From positions 24,871 through 88,870 of the forward strand of contig UBYX01000013.1 in assembly GCA_900469955.1 (NCBI GenBank): a DNA stretch of 64,000 nt, given 5' to 3'. Below the pieces are notes generated by a model that worked only from the letters and a program-made list of their open reading frames with translations, made no database searches and was not told the DNA's origin. This DNA is from Hyphomicrobiales bacterium. GTDB lineage: Bacteria; Pseudomonadota; Alphaproteobacteria; Rhizobiales; Rhizobiaceae. How positions within the stretch are numbered: position 1 is the first letter of the stretch; every line of letters starts with the position of its first letter. Of this stretch, positions 43,085 to 50,899 are shown piece after piece. The position numbers and the translations under genes were made by a program.

Positions 43085-44659
43085 ATGGACGACTTGACCC
43101 AGCAGACGGAACCGGCAGGCGGCGCAGGACGACGCGGGCGTGGCGAACGGGGAGCGGCAGGCCGCCGTGCCGCCCGTACGGGCAGCGGTCCCGGTCCCTC
43201 GCTTCCCTATATCACCCGCAAGATCAACGTCTATGAGGTGCTCGACGAGGAGGGCCTGCAGCTCATCGAGCGCAACGCCGATACGATCCTCGAAGAAATC
43301 GGCATCGAGTTCCGTGACGATGACGAGGCTCTGGACCTTTGGAAAAAGGCAGGAGCCGACGTGCAGGGCCACCGGGTGCATTTCCCGAAAGGTCTTTGCC
43401 GCGAAATTCTGAAAACCGCGCCGAAGGAATTCACCTGGCATGCCCGCAATCCGGAGCGCAATGTGGTGATCGGCGGCAATGCAACCGTCTTTGCGCCAGT
43501 CTACGGTCCTCCGTTCGTGCGTGACCTCGACGGCACGCGCCGCTATGCGACGATCGAGGATTTCCGCAACTTCGTGAAGCTGGCGTACCTCGCTCCGTCC
43601 ATGCATTCTTCCGGAGGCACGGTCTGCGAACCGGTCGACGTGCCGGTCAACAAGCGGCACCTGGATATGGTCTACAGCCATATCAAATATTCAGACAAAC
43701 CCTTCATGGGTTCCGTCACCGCGCCGGAACGCGCCGAAGACACAATCGCCATGGCGAAGATCGTCTTCGGCGATGATTTCGTCGAGAACAATTGCGTCAC
43801 CCTGAACCTCATCAACGCCAACTCGCCAATGGTCTTCGACGGCACCATGCTCGGTGCTCTCAAGGTCTATGCGCGCCACAACCAGGCGTCCGTCGTGTCG
43901 CCCTTCATCCTGTCCGGCGCGATGAGCCCGGTGACGGTCGCCGGCACTCTGGCCCAGATCCTGGCGGAAGTGCTCGCGGGTGCGTCGATGACGCAGCTCA
44001 TCCGCAAGGGATCGCCCGTGCTCTTCGGCACTTTCGCAGCCTCCATCTCCATGCAGTCGGGTGCTCCGACCTTCGGCACGCCGGAACCGTCGCTGGTATC
44101 TTACGGAGCGGCACAGCTCGCCCGCCGCCTCGGCCTGCCGTTCCGCACGGGCGGCTCGCTTTGCGGGTCGAAGGTTCCCGATGCTCAAGCCGCTCACGAA
44201 TCGGCCAACACGCTGAATACGACGCTGCTCGCCGGCACCAATTTCGTTCTGCATGCCGCCGGTTGGCTGGAAGGCGGTCTGGTGTCGTCCTACGAAAAGT
44301 TCATGATCGACCAGGACCAGCTCGGCATGATGCAGAAAATGGCGCAGGGCGTGGATCTGTCCGAGGAAGGCCAGGCGCTTTCCGCAATCCGGGAAGTCGG
44401 GCCGGGCAGCCACTATCTCGGTTGCGCCCACACTCAGGCGCATTTCCAGACGGCCTTCTATCGTTCGGCGCTGATGGACAACAATTCCTTCGAACAGTGG
44501 GAGATAGAAGGCGAAAAGCGCATCGAGCAGCGCGCCAATGCGCTCTGCCGCGCCTGGCTGGATTCGTATGAAGCACCGCCGCTCGATCCAGCAATCGACG
44601 AGGCGCTGCTCGCCTTCATCAAGGATCGCAAGGATTCGATGCCCGACGCCTTCACCTGA
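43085..44659 (+). CDS. Trimethylamine methyltransferase (MttB) superfamily protein, non-pyrrolysine; probable betaine methyltransferase
   Basis: A 524-residue member of the MttB superfamily, with an Arg/Gly-rich N-terminal tail of about 40 residues followed by the TIM-barrel core beginning near KINVYEVLDEEGLQLIE. There is no in-frame amber codon, so it is the non-pyrrolysine group that includes the glycine betaine methyltransferase MtgB. It would transfer a methyl from a quaternary amine to the corrinoid protein. The ATG at 43085 has GCGAGGAAC upstream. It is divergent from the corrinoid gene. The frame stays open for 34 codons after its TGA, ending in an ATGA overlap with the next gene, an oddity treated in the findings. 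Confidence 0.93.
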   Translation: MDDLTQQTEPAGGAGRRGRGERGAAGRRAARTGSGPGPSLPYITRKINVYEVLDEEGLQLIERNADTILEEIGIEFRDDDEALDLWKKAGADVQGHRVHFPKGLCREILKTAPKEFTWHARNPERNVVIGGNATVFAPVYGPPFVRDLDGTRRYATIEDFRNFVKLAYLAPSMHSSGGTVCEPVDVPVNKRHLDMVYSHIKYSDKPFMGSVTAPERAEDTIAMAKIVFGDDFVENNCVTLNLINANSPMVFDGTMLGALKVYARHNQASVVSPFILSGAMSPVTVAGTLAQILAEVLAGASMTQLIRKGSPVLFGTFAASISMQSGAPTFGTPEPSLVSYGAAQLARRLGLPFRTGGSLCGSKVPDAQAAHESANTLNTTLLAGTNFVLHAAGWLEGGLVSSYEKFMIDQDQLGMMQKMAQGVDLSEEGQALSAIREVGPGSHYLGCAHTQAHFQTAFYRSALMDNNSFEQWEIEGEKRIEQRANALCRAWLDSYEAPPLDPAIDEALLAFIKDRKDSMPDAFT

Positions 44660-44760
44660 AGAGAGCCCGATGCCGCCAGGGAGCAAGGCGGCGCCAGACT
44701 GGTCGCCGACTTCATCCAGGAAGGGGTCTGGCGCCCGCACTATAAATATCAGGGGCCGCG

Positions 44761-45438
44761 ATGAGCGGCCCTTCGACCGTTCCGGGCTCGATTGCTGCGG
44801 CGCTTAAGCCGTGCGGCATCCTTGTCCGCGGCGCCGTGAATTTTGTGCCGGGCGAGGGCCCGCTTCTGGCGGATGGCAAATACGCGCTCGCCGTCGTCCT
44901 GCTTGGTAATGCCGGCGGTTCCATATGGCCGTCTTTCGGAAATTGGCTGCCGGGCTATGACGGGGCTGATCCGCTTGATACCTGGTCGAAGCAGTTGATC
45001 CGCCCGCTGACGGAAAAGCTTGGCGCTACCGCCTATTTTCCATCTGACCCGCCCTGGCAGCCATTTCAGCAGTGGGCCATGCGCGCGGAAGGCCTGAAGC
45101 CGTCGCCGCTCGGCATCCTCATTCATCCGCAGTTTGGCCTTTGGCACGGCTATCGCGGCGCATTGGGCTTTCCGTTCGAGATCGAGACTTCCGCGAAAGT
45201 CTCAGTGCACCCCTGCGACGGCTGTATCGACAAACCTTGTCTGACGGCCTGTCCCGTCGGCGCGGTCAGCCGGGCCGGCTTCGATGTTCCCGCCTGTCGT
45301 TCCTATCTCGGCAGCGAACCCGGCCGAAAAACCTGCATCGTTTCAGGCTGTCTCGCACGCGAGGCCTGTCCGGTAGGCGCAGAATTCCGCTACCCGCCGG
45401 AGCAGCTGCAGTTCCATATGCGAGCGCTGATGCGCTGA
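44761..45438 (+). CDS. 4Fe-4S ferredoxin-domain protein
   Basis: A 225-residue protein with a C-terminal iron-sulfur region: CDGCIDKPCLTACPVGAV and later KTCIVSGCLAREACPVGAEF, resembling two 4Fe-4S ligand sets of the CxxCxxxCxxxCP type. The N-terminal 130 residues are without known motif, though NWLPGYDGADPLDTWSKQL is distinctive. It is a likely electron carrier for reductive activation or for demethylation chemistry. Its ATG overlaps, as ATGA, the end of the open frame that extends beyond mttB, so the two may be translationally coupled. Confidence 0.82.
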   Translation: MSGPSTVPGSIAAALKPCGILVRGAVNFVPGEGPLLADGKYALAVVLLGNAGGSIWPSFGNWLPGYDGADPLDTWSKQLIRPLTEKLGATAYFPSDPPWQPFQQWAMRAEGLKPSPLGILIHPQFGLWHGYRGALGFPFEIETSAKVSVHPCDGCIDKPCLTACPVGAVSRAGFDVPACRSYLGSEPGRKTCIVSGCLAREACPVGAEFRYPPEQLQFHMRALMR

Positions 45439-45520
45439 CCCGAATTTTTTTCGCGTGGCCCCCAAGGAATTTGCTTCGAGAAACGTCTAAACTGGAAATG
45501 ACGGAAATCGGGCGGGAATC

Positions 45521-46048
45521 GTGAGCGCGGAAATCCTTCAGAGGGCGTGTGACGGCGACAGGGATGCCTTCGGCGTGCTTGTCGAAACCCATTACGATTT
45601 TATGCATTCCGTCGCATGGCGCTGGTGCGGAACGGAGACGGACGCGGAGGACGTGGCTCAGGAAGCCTGTATCCGTCTTGGCCGTTCCATCCGGTCATTC
45701 AAGGGCCAGTCGGCCTTCCGCACCTGGCTCTACACGCTGACGCTGAACGTGGTGCGCGACCATCAACGGCAGTCCTTGCGCCGCCGGCGCGACGAGGGCC
45801 GGCTTGCCAATGACCCGGTCTTCTTCGCGCATCTCGAGCCGGAGAATGACGGGCGGGGCGAGTGGCTGTGGACGGCAGTGCGGCTTTTGCCCGAGAAACA
45901 AAGAGACGCGGTCCTGCTCGTCCATAGCGAAGGGCTCAGCCACGCCGCGGCGGCAGAGGTCCTGGACTGCAGCGAAAACACTGTTTCCTGGCACCTGCAC
46001 GAGGCGCGAAAACGATTGAAGGACCTTCTGAAGAAGGAGGCGGTGTGA
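45521..46048 (+). CDS. ECF-family RNA polymerase sigma factor
   Basis: A 175-residue extracytoplasmic-function sigma factor. Region 2 is GVLVETHYDFMHSVAWRWCG then AEDVAQEACIRL, and region 4 is LLPEKQRDAVLLVHSEGLSHAAAAEVLDCSENTVSWHLHEARKRL. The GTG start is preceded by GGCGGGAATC. The stop is 3 bp before the next gene (a vWA-domain membrane protein that may act as its anti-sigma). A motif like GGAAT...GTCTAA lies before it but with short spacing. Confidence 0.92.
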   Translation: MSAEILQRACDGDRDAFGVLVETHYDFMHSVAWRWCGTETDAEDVAQEACIRLGRSIRSFKGQSAFRTWLYTLTLNVVRDHQRQSLRRRRDEGRLANDPVFFAHLEPENDGRGEWLWTAVRLLPEKQRDAVLLVHSEGLSHAAAAEVLDCSENTVSWHLHEARKRLKDLLKKEAV

Positions 46049-46050
46049 CC

Positions 46051-48096
46051 ATGACGGACGAATTCGAAAAGCTCGGCACTCTGCCTCCGGCTCCGCCCGC
46101 ATCTTCCGAGAAACGAGCCCGTGCGCTCGCTGCCGCCATGCAGGCATTCGACGCAGAAGAAAAAACCGCAAACCGCGCCCAAGGAAAATCGTGGCGGCAG
46201 CGTCAAAGCTCCATCCTCAACCGGATCTGGAGCACCAACATGATCACTCAACATCGTTATCTGGCAGGCTCGGCGCTTGCGACTCTGCTCATCGTTCCCG
46301 CGGCGGCCTTTCTCACCTTCGAAATCATACGCGGCAATCTGCCGGCGTCGGGGCAGGTGGCTTTGCCCGAGATGGCTGATGCGCCAAAGGTCCAAAGCGA
46401 GCCCGTTGCTCCGAAGGCCTCTGTGAGGCCCGTCGAGGCAAAGCGTCAACGGGAGGAGGATGCCGCAAGCCCGCTGCCTGCGTCGAAGCCGTTGGACTAT
46501 GAGGCTGCCCCCTCCGGCGGAGCGGCGCAGCGCATGGCGGAGCCTCCCGTGGCCCTCTCGCCTCCCATGCCTGCCCCCACCCAGTCGATGATGGCCGAGG
46601 GCGTTGCGCCGCTCGCCGCCGCCCCGCGTCATGCGCCTACCGAGCCAGCGATTCTCCCATCGCTGGAGCAGGGGCGTGATCGCTTCGCCAATGCCGATCC
46701 CAACTCTGTAAAAACCGTGGCGACCGATCCTGTCTCGACCTTTTCCGTCGATGTCGATACCGCCTCCTATTCTTTTGTCCGTCGTTCTTTGATGGATGGA
46801 CATCTGCCCGATCCGGACAGCGTACGCGTCGAGGAGATGATCAATTATTTCCCCTATGACCGGCCGCGGCCGCAATCGGCGGAGGAACCATTCCGCACGA
46901 CCGTAACCGTCACGCCGACGCCGTGGAATGCCGGCACGCGGCTGATGCAGGTGGCAGTCAAGGGTTACGAAAATGCCCCGGCTGAAGCACCGCCCGCAAA
47001 TCTCGTGTTCCTGATCGATGTTTCCGGTTCCATGAACGCGCCAGACAGGCTGCCGTTGCTGAAAAGCGCCTTCCGGCTGCTGGTCGGCAAGTTGAAGCCG
47101 GAAGACAAGGTGTCGATCGTCACCTATGCCGGCAATGCCGGAACGGTGCTGGAGCCGACTTCGGCCCGCGAGCGGGACAAGATCCTTGCCGCCATCGACA
47201 ACCTCCAGCCGGGAGGCTCGACCGCCGGTGCGGAGGGCATTGAATCCGCCTATCGCCTCGCGCGCCAGAGTTTTATCCAAGGGGGCGTCAACCGGGTGAT
47301 GCTTGCGACCGACGGCGACTTCAACGTCGGCGTATCAAGTGACGAAGACTTGAAGCGGTTGATCGAGCGACGCCGCAAGGATGGCATTTTCCTTTCCGTG
47401 CTCGGCTTCGGTCAGGGCAATCTCAACGACAGCCTGATGCAAACGCTCGCCCAGAACGGCAATGGCACCGCAGCCTATATCGATACGCTGGCGGAAGCGC
47501 GGAAAGCGCTGGTGGAGGAGGCGGGCTCGAACCTTTTTCCAATTGCAAAAGACGTCAAGGTTCAGGTCGAGTTCAATCCTCAAAGGATCGCGGAATATAG
47601 GCTGATCGGCTATGAAACCCGCGCGTTGAAGCGCGAGGACTTCAACAACGACCGGGTAGATGCGGGCGATATCGGTTCCGGGCATTCCGTAACGGCAATC
47701 TACGAAATTACGCCAAAAGGCAGCGCCTCAGCCCTCAACGATCCGCTGCGATATGAGGCGCCGGCAGCCGCTTCGATCCAGGCTCCGGTGTCGGATGAAC
47801 TTGCCTTCGTGAAGATCCGGTACAAAGAGCCGGATGGCGACACGAGCAAACTCATTACTACGCCGGTAACGGAGGTGAATGCGGTCCGCGAGTTTGCGGC
47901 CGGGCCGCAAGACGTGCGGTTTGCCACCGCGGTTGCAGCCTTCGGGCAGAAGCTGCGCGGTACCGATGCCCTGGAGGCCTTTTCCTACCAGGAAATCCTG
48001 GAGATGGCGCGCGATGCGCGCGGCGATGACCCGTTCGGGTATCGAAACGGGTTTCTGGATCTCGTGAGGCTCGCCGAAACGCTCGACCGCCGTTAG
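46051..48096 (+). CDS. vWA-domain membrane protein (YfbK-like), possible anti-sigma partner
   Basis: A 681-residue protein. The N-terminal 65 residues are cytoplasmic, followed by one transmembrane helix (LAGSALATLLIVPAAAFLTFEII), a long Pro/Ala-rich linker, and a von Willebrand factor A domain with the MIDAS motif DVSGSMNA near residue 323. After it, at about 600-680, is a DUF3520-like C-terminal domain. This matches Escherichia coli YfbK. Because it is the neighbour of an ECF sigma factor and has a short cytoplasmic head, that head could bind the sigma; this is inference. I chose ATG 46051; a GTG at 46045 that overlaps the sigma stop is possible. AAGGAGG precedes both. Confidence 0.88.
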   Translation: MTDEFEKLGTLPPAPPASSEKRARALAAAMQAFDAEEKTANRAQGKSWRQRQSSILNRIWSTNMITQHRYLAGSALATLLIVPAAAFLTFEIIRGNLPASGQVALPEMADAPKVQSEPVAPKASVRPVEAKRQREEDAASPLPASKPLDYEAAPSGGAAQRMAEPPVALSPPMPAPTQSMMAEGVAPLAAAPRHAPTEPAILPSLEQGRDRFANADPNSVKTVATDPVSTFSVDVDTASYSFVRRSLMDGHLPDPDSVRVEEMINYFPYDRPRPQSAEEPFRTTVTVTPTPWNAGTRLMQVAVKGYENAPAEAPPANLVFLIDVSGSMNAPDRLPLLKSAFRLLVGKLKPEDKVSIVTYAGNAGTVLEPTSARERDKILAAIDNLQPGGSTAGAEGIESAYRLARQSFIQGGVNRVMLATDGDFNVGVSSDEDLKRLIERRRKDGIFLSVLGFGQGNLNDSLMQTLAQNGNGTAAYIDTLAEARKALVEEAGSNLFPIAKDVKVQVEFNPQRIAEYRLIGYETRALKREDFNNDRVDAGDIGSGHSVTAIYEITPKGSASALNDPLRYEAPAAASIQAPVSDELAFVKIRYKEPDGDTSKLITTPVTEVNAVREFAAGPQDVRFATAVAAFGQKLRGTDALEAFSYQEILEMARDARGDDPFGYRNGFLDLVRLAETLDRR

Positions 48097-48111
48097 ACCG
48101 CTGGTCGGCGC

Positions 48112-48462
48112 TCAGATATTAGCCTTCGGATAAGCCCGCTCCAGTCCGCCGGAGCGGGTGAGCCCGTCCCGGAACGCGGCATAGGCAGGGTGCTGGCTGG
48201 ATTTCGCTGCTTCCGCCAGCCTGATCTGCAGTCGGGCAGGGGCGGCACTACCGATCCATTCGCCGCATTTCTGCAGCTTCAACGAGTTCAGGAACTTCGC
48301 CTCGGACGCCTGGTCGAGGTAGAAGTGCAGGCCGTCCAGCAGCAGATCGTCCGACGACGGGTTCTCCATCAGGAGCGTCAGCCAGGACTGATTTTCCGGT
48401 AGAAGCGCGGCGAGGCTTTCAGCCACGGTCTCCTTGCTGCCGATTGGGGATATGTTCGCCAT
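48112..48462 (-). CDS. Hypothetical protein, upstream partner of the BHMT-like gene region
   Basis: A 116-residue soluble protein, mostly helical, with SKETVAESLAALLPENQSWLTLLMENPSSDDLLLDGLHFYLDQA in its first half and a helical C terminus. Its predicted charge and length fit a small cytoplasmic regulator or chaperone, but I recognise no family. The ATG at 48462 is preceded by AGGAGGACC, a strong site. It lies 73 bp downstream of the BHMT-like gene on the same strand, so they may be cotranscribed. Confidence 0.72.
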   Translation of the reverse strand: MANISPIGSKETVAESLAALLPENQSWLTLLMENPSSDDLLLDGLHFYLDQASEAKFLNSLKLQKCGEWIGSAAPARLQIRLAEAAKSSQHPAYAAFRDGLTRSGGLERAYPKANI

Positions 48463-48534
48463 CTTGGTCCTCCTCGGCTCTGTTTCCGTGAGCATCGGAC
48501 AGACCGATTCGCGGCCCGGTTGGAGCCCGATACC

Positions 48535-49548
48535 CTATCCGCGGCGGCGGCGTCTTTCGCGACCGGAATCGCCGCCCGATTCGCTGGCGGTCTTATTGCG
48601 CAGCGGGCCGATCTTGTCGACGATTTCCTCGATCGTCGGACGGGGACGAGGCGTGTATTCGTCGATCGCCTTGCGCATGGCGGCGAGATGTTCACAGGAC
48701 GTGCCGCAGCAGCCGCCGATGATCCTGGCGCCGGCATCGCGGGCCAGGCGAGCATATTCGGCCATCAGCGGAGGCGTGCCGGAATAGTGGATTTCGGCGC
48801 CCCGATATTCCGGAATGCCGCAATTGCCCTTGACGATGGTGATCGCGTCCGGCGCTGCGGCCGTCATGTCGAGAAGGCTCGACAGGATGTCGGAAGCACC
48901 GACGCCGCAATTGGCACCGACTGCAATCGGCGCGGTACCTACCTCATTGACGACGCCGTGGATGTCCTTGGGGTCGAGCCCCATCATGGTCTTGCCAGCC
49001 GTATCGAAAGAGCCGGTATAGGTGTAGGGCAGTCCCACCTTGACCGCGGCTTCCGCAGCAGCGCGGATTTCATCGGCCGACGACATCGTCTCGATCCAGG
49101 CCACATCGGCGCCGCCGGCCTTCAGTCCTTCGATCTGTTCCGCGAAGGCAACGACCGCGTCGTCATAGGAGAGGGCTCCGAGCGGGATCAGCAGCTCACC
49201 GGTGGGGCCGACGGAGCCGGCGACGATGACCTTGCGTACTGCCTTGTCGGCAACCGATCGGGCGATCTCCGCGGCGAGCTTGTTCAGTTCGTGAACCCGG
49301 CCCTCGGCCTTGTGCAGTTTCAGCCGATGACGGGTGCCTCCAAAGGAGTTGGTGAGGATGATGTCCGCGCCTGCATCGACAAAATCCTGATGCAGCTTTT
49401 CGATCTTCTCGGGCGCGGTCTCGTTCCACAGTTCAGGCGCTTCGCCGGCCTCGAGACCCATTGCGAACAGGTTGGTACCTGTCGCGCCATCTGCCAAAAG
49501 CACGCCTTTTTCGGCCAGAAGCTCTGTCAGTGCATTGGCGGTGGTCAT
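48535..49548 (-). CDS. Homocysteine S-methyltransferase, betaine:homocysteine-type
   Basis: A 337-residue TIM-barrel enzyme of the Pfam S-methyl_trans family. The zinc ligands are GANCGVGASD and the GGCCGTSCEHL pair near the C terminus. LLADGATGTNLFAMGL at the start and FGGTRHRLKLH around residue 65 are typical of the betaine:homocysteine group in rhizobia. It would use betaine or a similar donor to methylate homocysteine, giving methionine and dimethylglycine. The ATG at 49548 has AGGAGAACC. A perfect 13-bp palindrome lies just upstream. The C terminus has an Arg-rich tail. Confidence 0.88.
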   Translation of the reverse strand: MTTANALTELLAEKGVLLADGATGTNLFAMGLEAGEAPELWNETAPEKIEKLHQDFVDAGADIILTNSFGGTRHRLKLHKAEGRVHELNKLAAEIARSVADKAVRKVIVAGSVGPTGELLIPLGALSYDDAVVAFAEQIEGLKAGGADVAWIETMSSADEIRAAAEAAVKVGLPYTYTGSFDTAGKTMMGLDPKDIHGVVNEVGTAPIAVGANCGVGASDILSSLLDMTAAAPDAITIVKGNCGIPEYRGAEIHYSGTPPLMAEYARLARDAGARIIGGCCGTSCEHLAAMRKAIDEYTPRPRPTIEEIVDKIGPLRNKTASESGGDSGRERRRRRG

Positions 49549-49570
49549 GGCGGTTCTCCTGCGACGCAAG

Positions 49571-49600
49571 CCATCATATAAAGATTGCTTTATATGATGG
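49571..49600. promoter_or_regulatory. Perfect 13-bp inverted repeat before the BHMT-like gene
   Basis: CCATCATATAAAG, four bases (attg), then its exact complement CTTTATATGATGG. It is strongly AT-rich in a GC-rich region and lies 23-52 bp before the ATG, so it overlaps the likely transcription start. It is a strong operator candidate and is not a terminator, as it has no T-run. ArsR-type methionine-cycle regulators such as SahR use palindromes of this general kind, but I cannot confirm which protein binds. Confidence 0.7.
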
Positions 49601-49640
49601 CAAGTGCCGCGGACGCGTCCGTGGGCGACGCAGATCCTCT

Positions 49641-50693
49641 TTATTCCGCCGCCATCTTTTCCGTCTCGTGGCTCGCAGGACTGACCATAGCGGTGATGAT
49701 GGTCCGCAGGTCGAGCGTGCCGCTCGGCGCACCGCGTTCGTCAAGAACCACTACGCGGGTCTGGCCGGCTTCGGTCATAAGCCTGGCGGCGGCTTCCAGT
49801 GTTGAACTGCCGGGGATCTGCATTCCGTCCGGTGCGCTGTCGAGCGGCTGCATGACCGTGCTCGCCTGGATGACCCTGCCACGATTGACCTCCTTGACGA
49901 AGGCGGTGATGTAGTCGTCGGCCGGAGACAGCACGATTTCCTGGCCGGTGCCCTGCTGCACAACCTTTCCGTCGCGCAGGATCGCGATTTTGTCGCCGAG
50001 CCTCAGCGCCTCGTCGAGATCATGGGTAATAAACACCACCGTCTTCTTCAGCTCGGCCTGAAGCGTCAGGAGAACGGTCTGCATGTCGACGCGGATCAGC
50101 GGATCGAGCGCCGAATAGGCTTCGTCCATCAACAGGATGTCGGCATCGTTGGTCAGCGCGCGGGCAAGCCCGACGCGTTGCTGCATGCCGCCGGAAAGCT
50201 GATTGGGATAGTGTCGCTCAAAGCCAGCAAGGCCAACCCGTTCGATCCAATACTGGCCGCGCTTCATGCTTTCCGGACGGGGGATGCCCTGGATGTCGAG
50301 GCCGTAGACGGTATTTTCGATGACGGTACGGTGCGGCAGCAGTGCGAATTTCTGGAAGACCATTGCCGTCTTGAGGCGGCGGAAGTCCCGCAGGTCCTTC
50401 TCGTTCATCCGACAGATATCGTTGCCGTCATAGATGACTTCGCCGTCGGTCGGTTCGATCAGGCGGTTGATATGGCGGATCAGGGTCGATTTTCCCGAAC
50501 CCGAAAGTCCCATGACAACCGTGATGCCGCCGGCGGGCATGGAAATATTGATATCCTTGAGGCCGAGGACGTGACCATGTTTTTCATTGAGCTCAGTCTT
50601 CGTCATGCCGGCTTTCACGGCATCCACGTAGTCCTTGCCTCGCGGTCCGAAGATCTTGTAGAGCCCCTTGATCTCTATGCCATGACTAGCCAC
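49641..50693 (-). CDS. ABC transporter ATPase, glycine betaine/choline type (ProV/ChoV)
   Basis: A 350-residue ATP-binding subunit. Walker A is GLSGSGKST, the signature is LSGGMQQRVGLARAL and Walker B is ILLMDEAYSALDP. A C-terminal extension of about 70 residues (STVMQPLDSAPDGM to RTIITAM) is CBS-like, as in ProV/OpuA, where it senses ionic strength. The start is GTG preceded by GGAGG. It should work with a permease and the binding protein encoded upstream; however, there is no permease gene between them. The Walker-to-signature distance and length are normal. Confidence 0.93.
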   Translation of the reverse strand: MASHGIEIKGLYKIFGPRGKDYVDAVKAGMTKTELNEKHGHVLGLKDINISMPAGGITVVMGLSGSGKSTLIRHINRLIEPTDGEVIYDGNDICRMNEKDLRDFRRLKTAMVFQKFALLPHRTVIENTVYGLDIQGIPRPESMKRGQYWIERVGLAGFERHYPNQLSGGMQQRVGLARALTNDADILLMDEAYSALDPLIRVDMQTVLLTLQAELKKTVVFITHDLDEALRLGDKIAILRDGKVVQQGTGQEIVLSPADDYITAFVKEVNRGRVIQASTVMQPLDSAPDGMQIPGSSTLEAAARLMTEAGQTRVVVLDERGAPSGTLDLRTIITAMVSPASHETEKMAAE

Positions 50694-50899
50694 GGACCAC
50701 CTCCGTATTCAGCCGCGGCCATCGGCATAACGCCCAGGATCTATGAAAATGCGGCGCCGTAAGGCTATGCGCCATGGAATTCCCCTTATTGTTTTGTTCT
50801 TTTCAGACTCGTGGCCGGAATGGCGTCCAAGCACGGCATCCGCAAATTCTGCACTTAAACACCCTTTCCCATTTATCCGGAAACGGCTCCGTATAGGTC
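50694..50899. other. Gap between ABC binding-protein and ATPase genes; permease absent
   Basis: The usual ProX-ProW-ProV order would place an inner-membrane permease gene of about 850 bp here. Only 206 bp are present. On the minus strand there is a ribosome site (AAGGGG) and an ATG at 50775 opening a 29-codon frame that ends inside the start of the ATPase gene, with no transmembrane segment. This looks like a deletion scar or a reorganised operon. Confidence 0.55.

Noticed and set aside
44657..44659. Selenocysteine decoding of the mttB TGA
   Set aside because: No SECIS-like hairpin was recognised and the MttB family has no known selenocysteine at its C terminus; the open extension is reported without this claim.
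45466..45490. GGAAT...GTCTAA before the ECF sigma gene as an autoregulated ECF promoter
   Set aside because: The spacing between the two boxes is about 14 bases, too short for the usual ECF promoter, so it is not listed as a feature.
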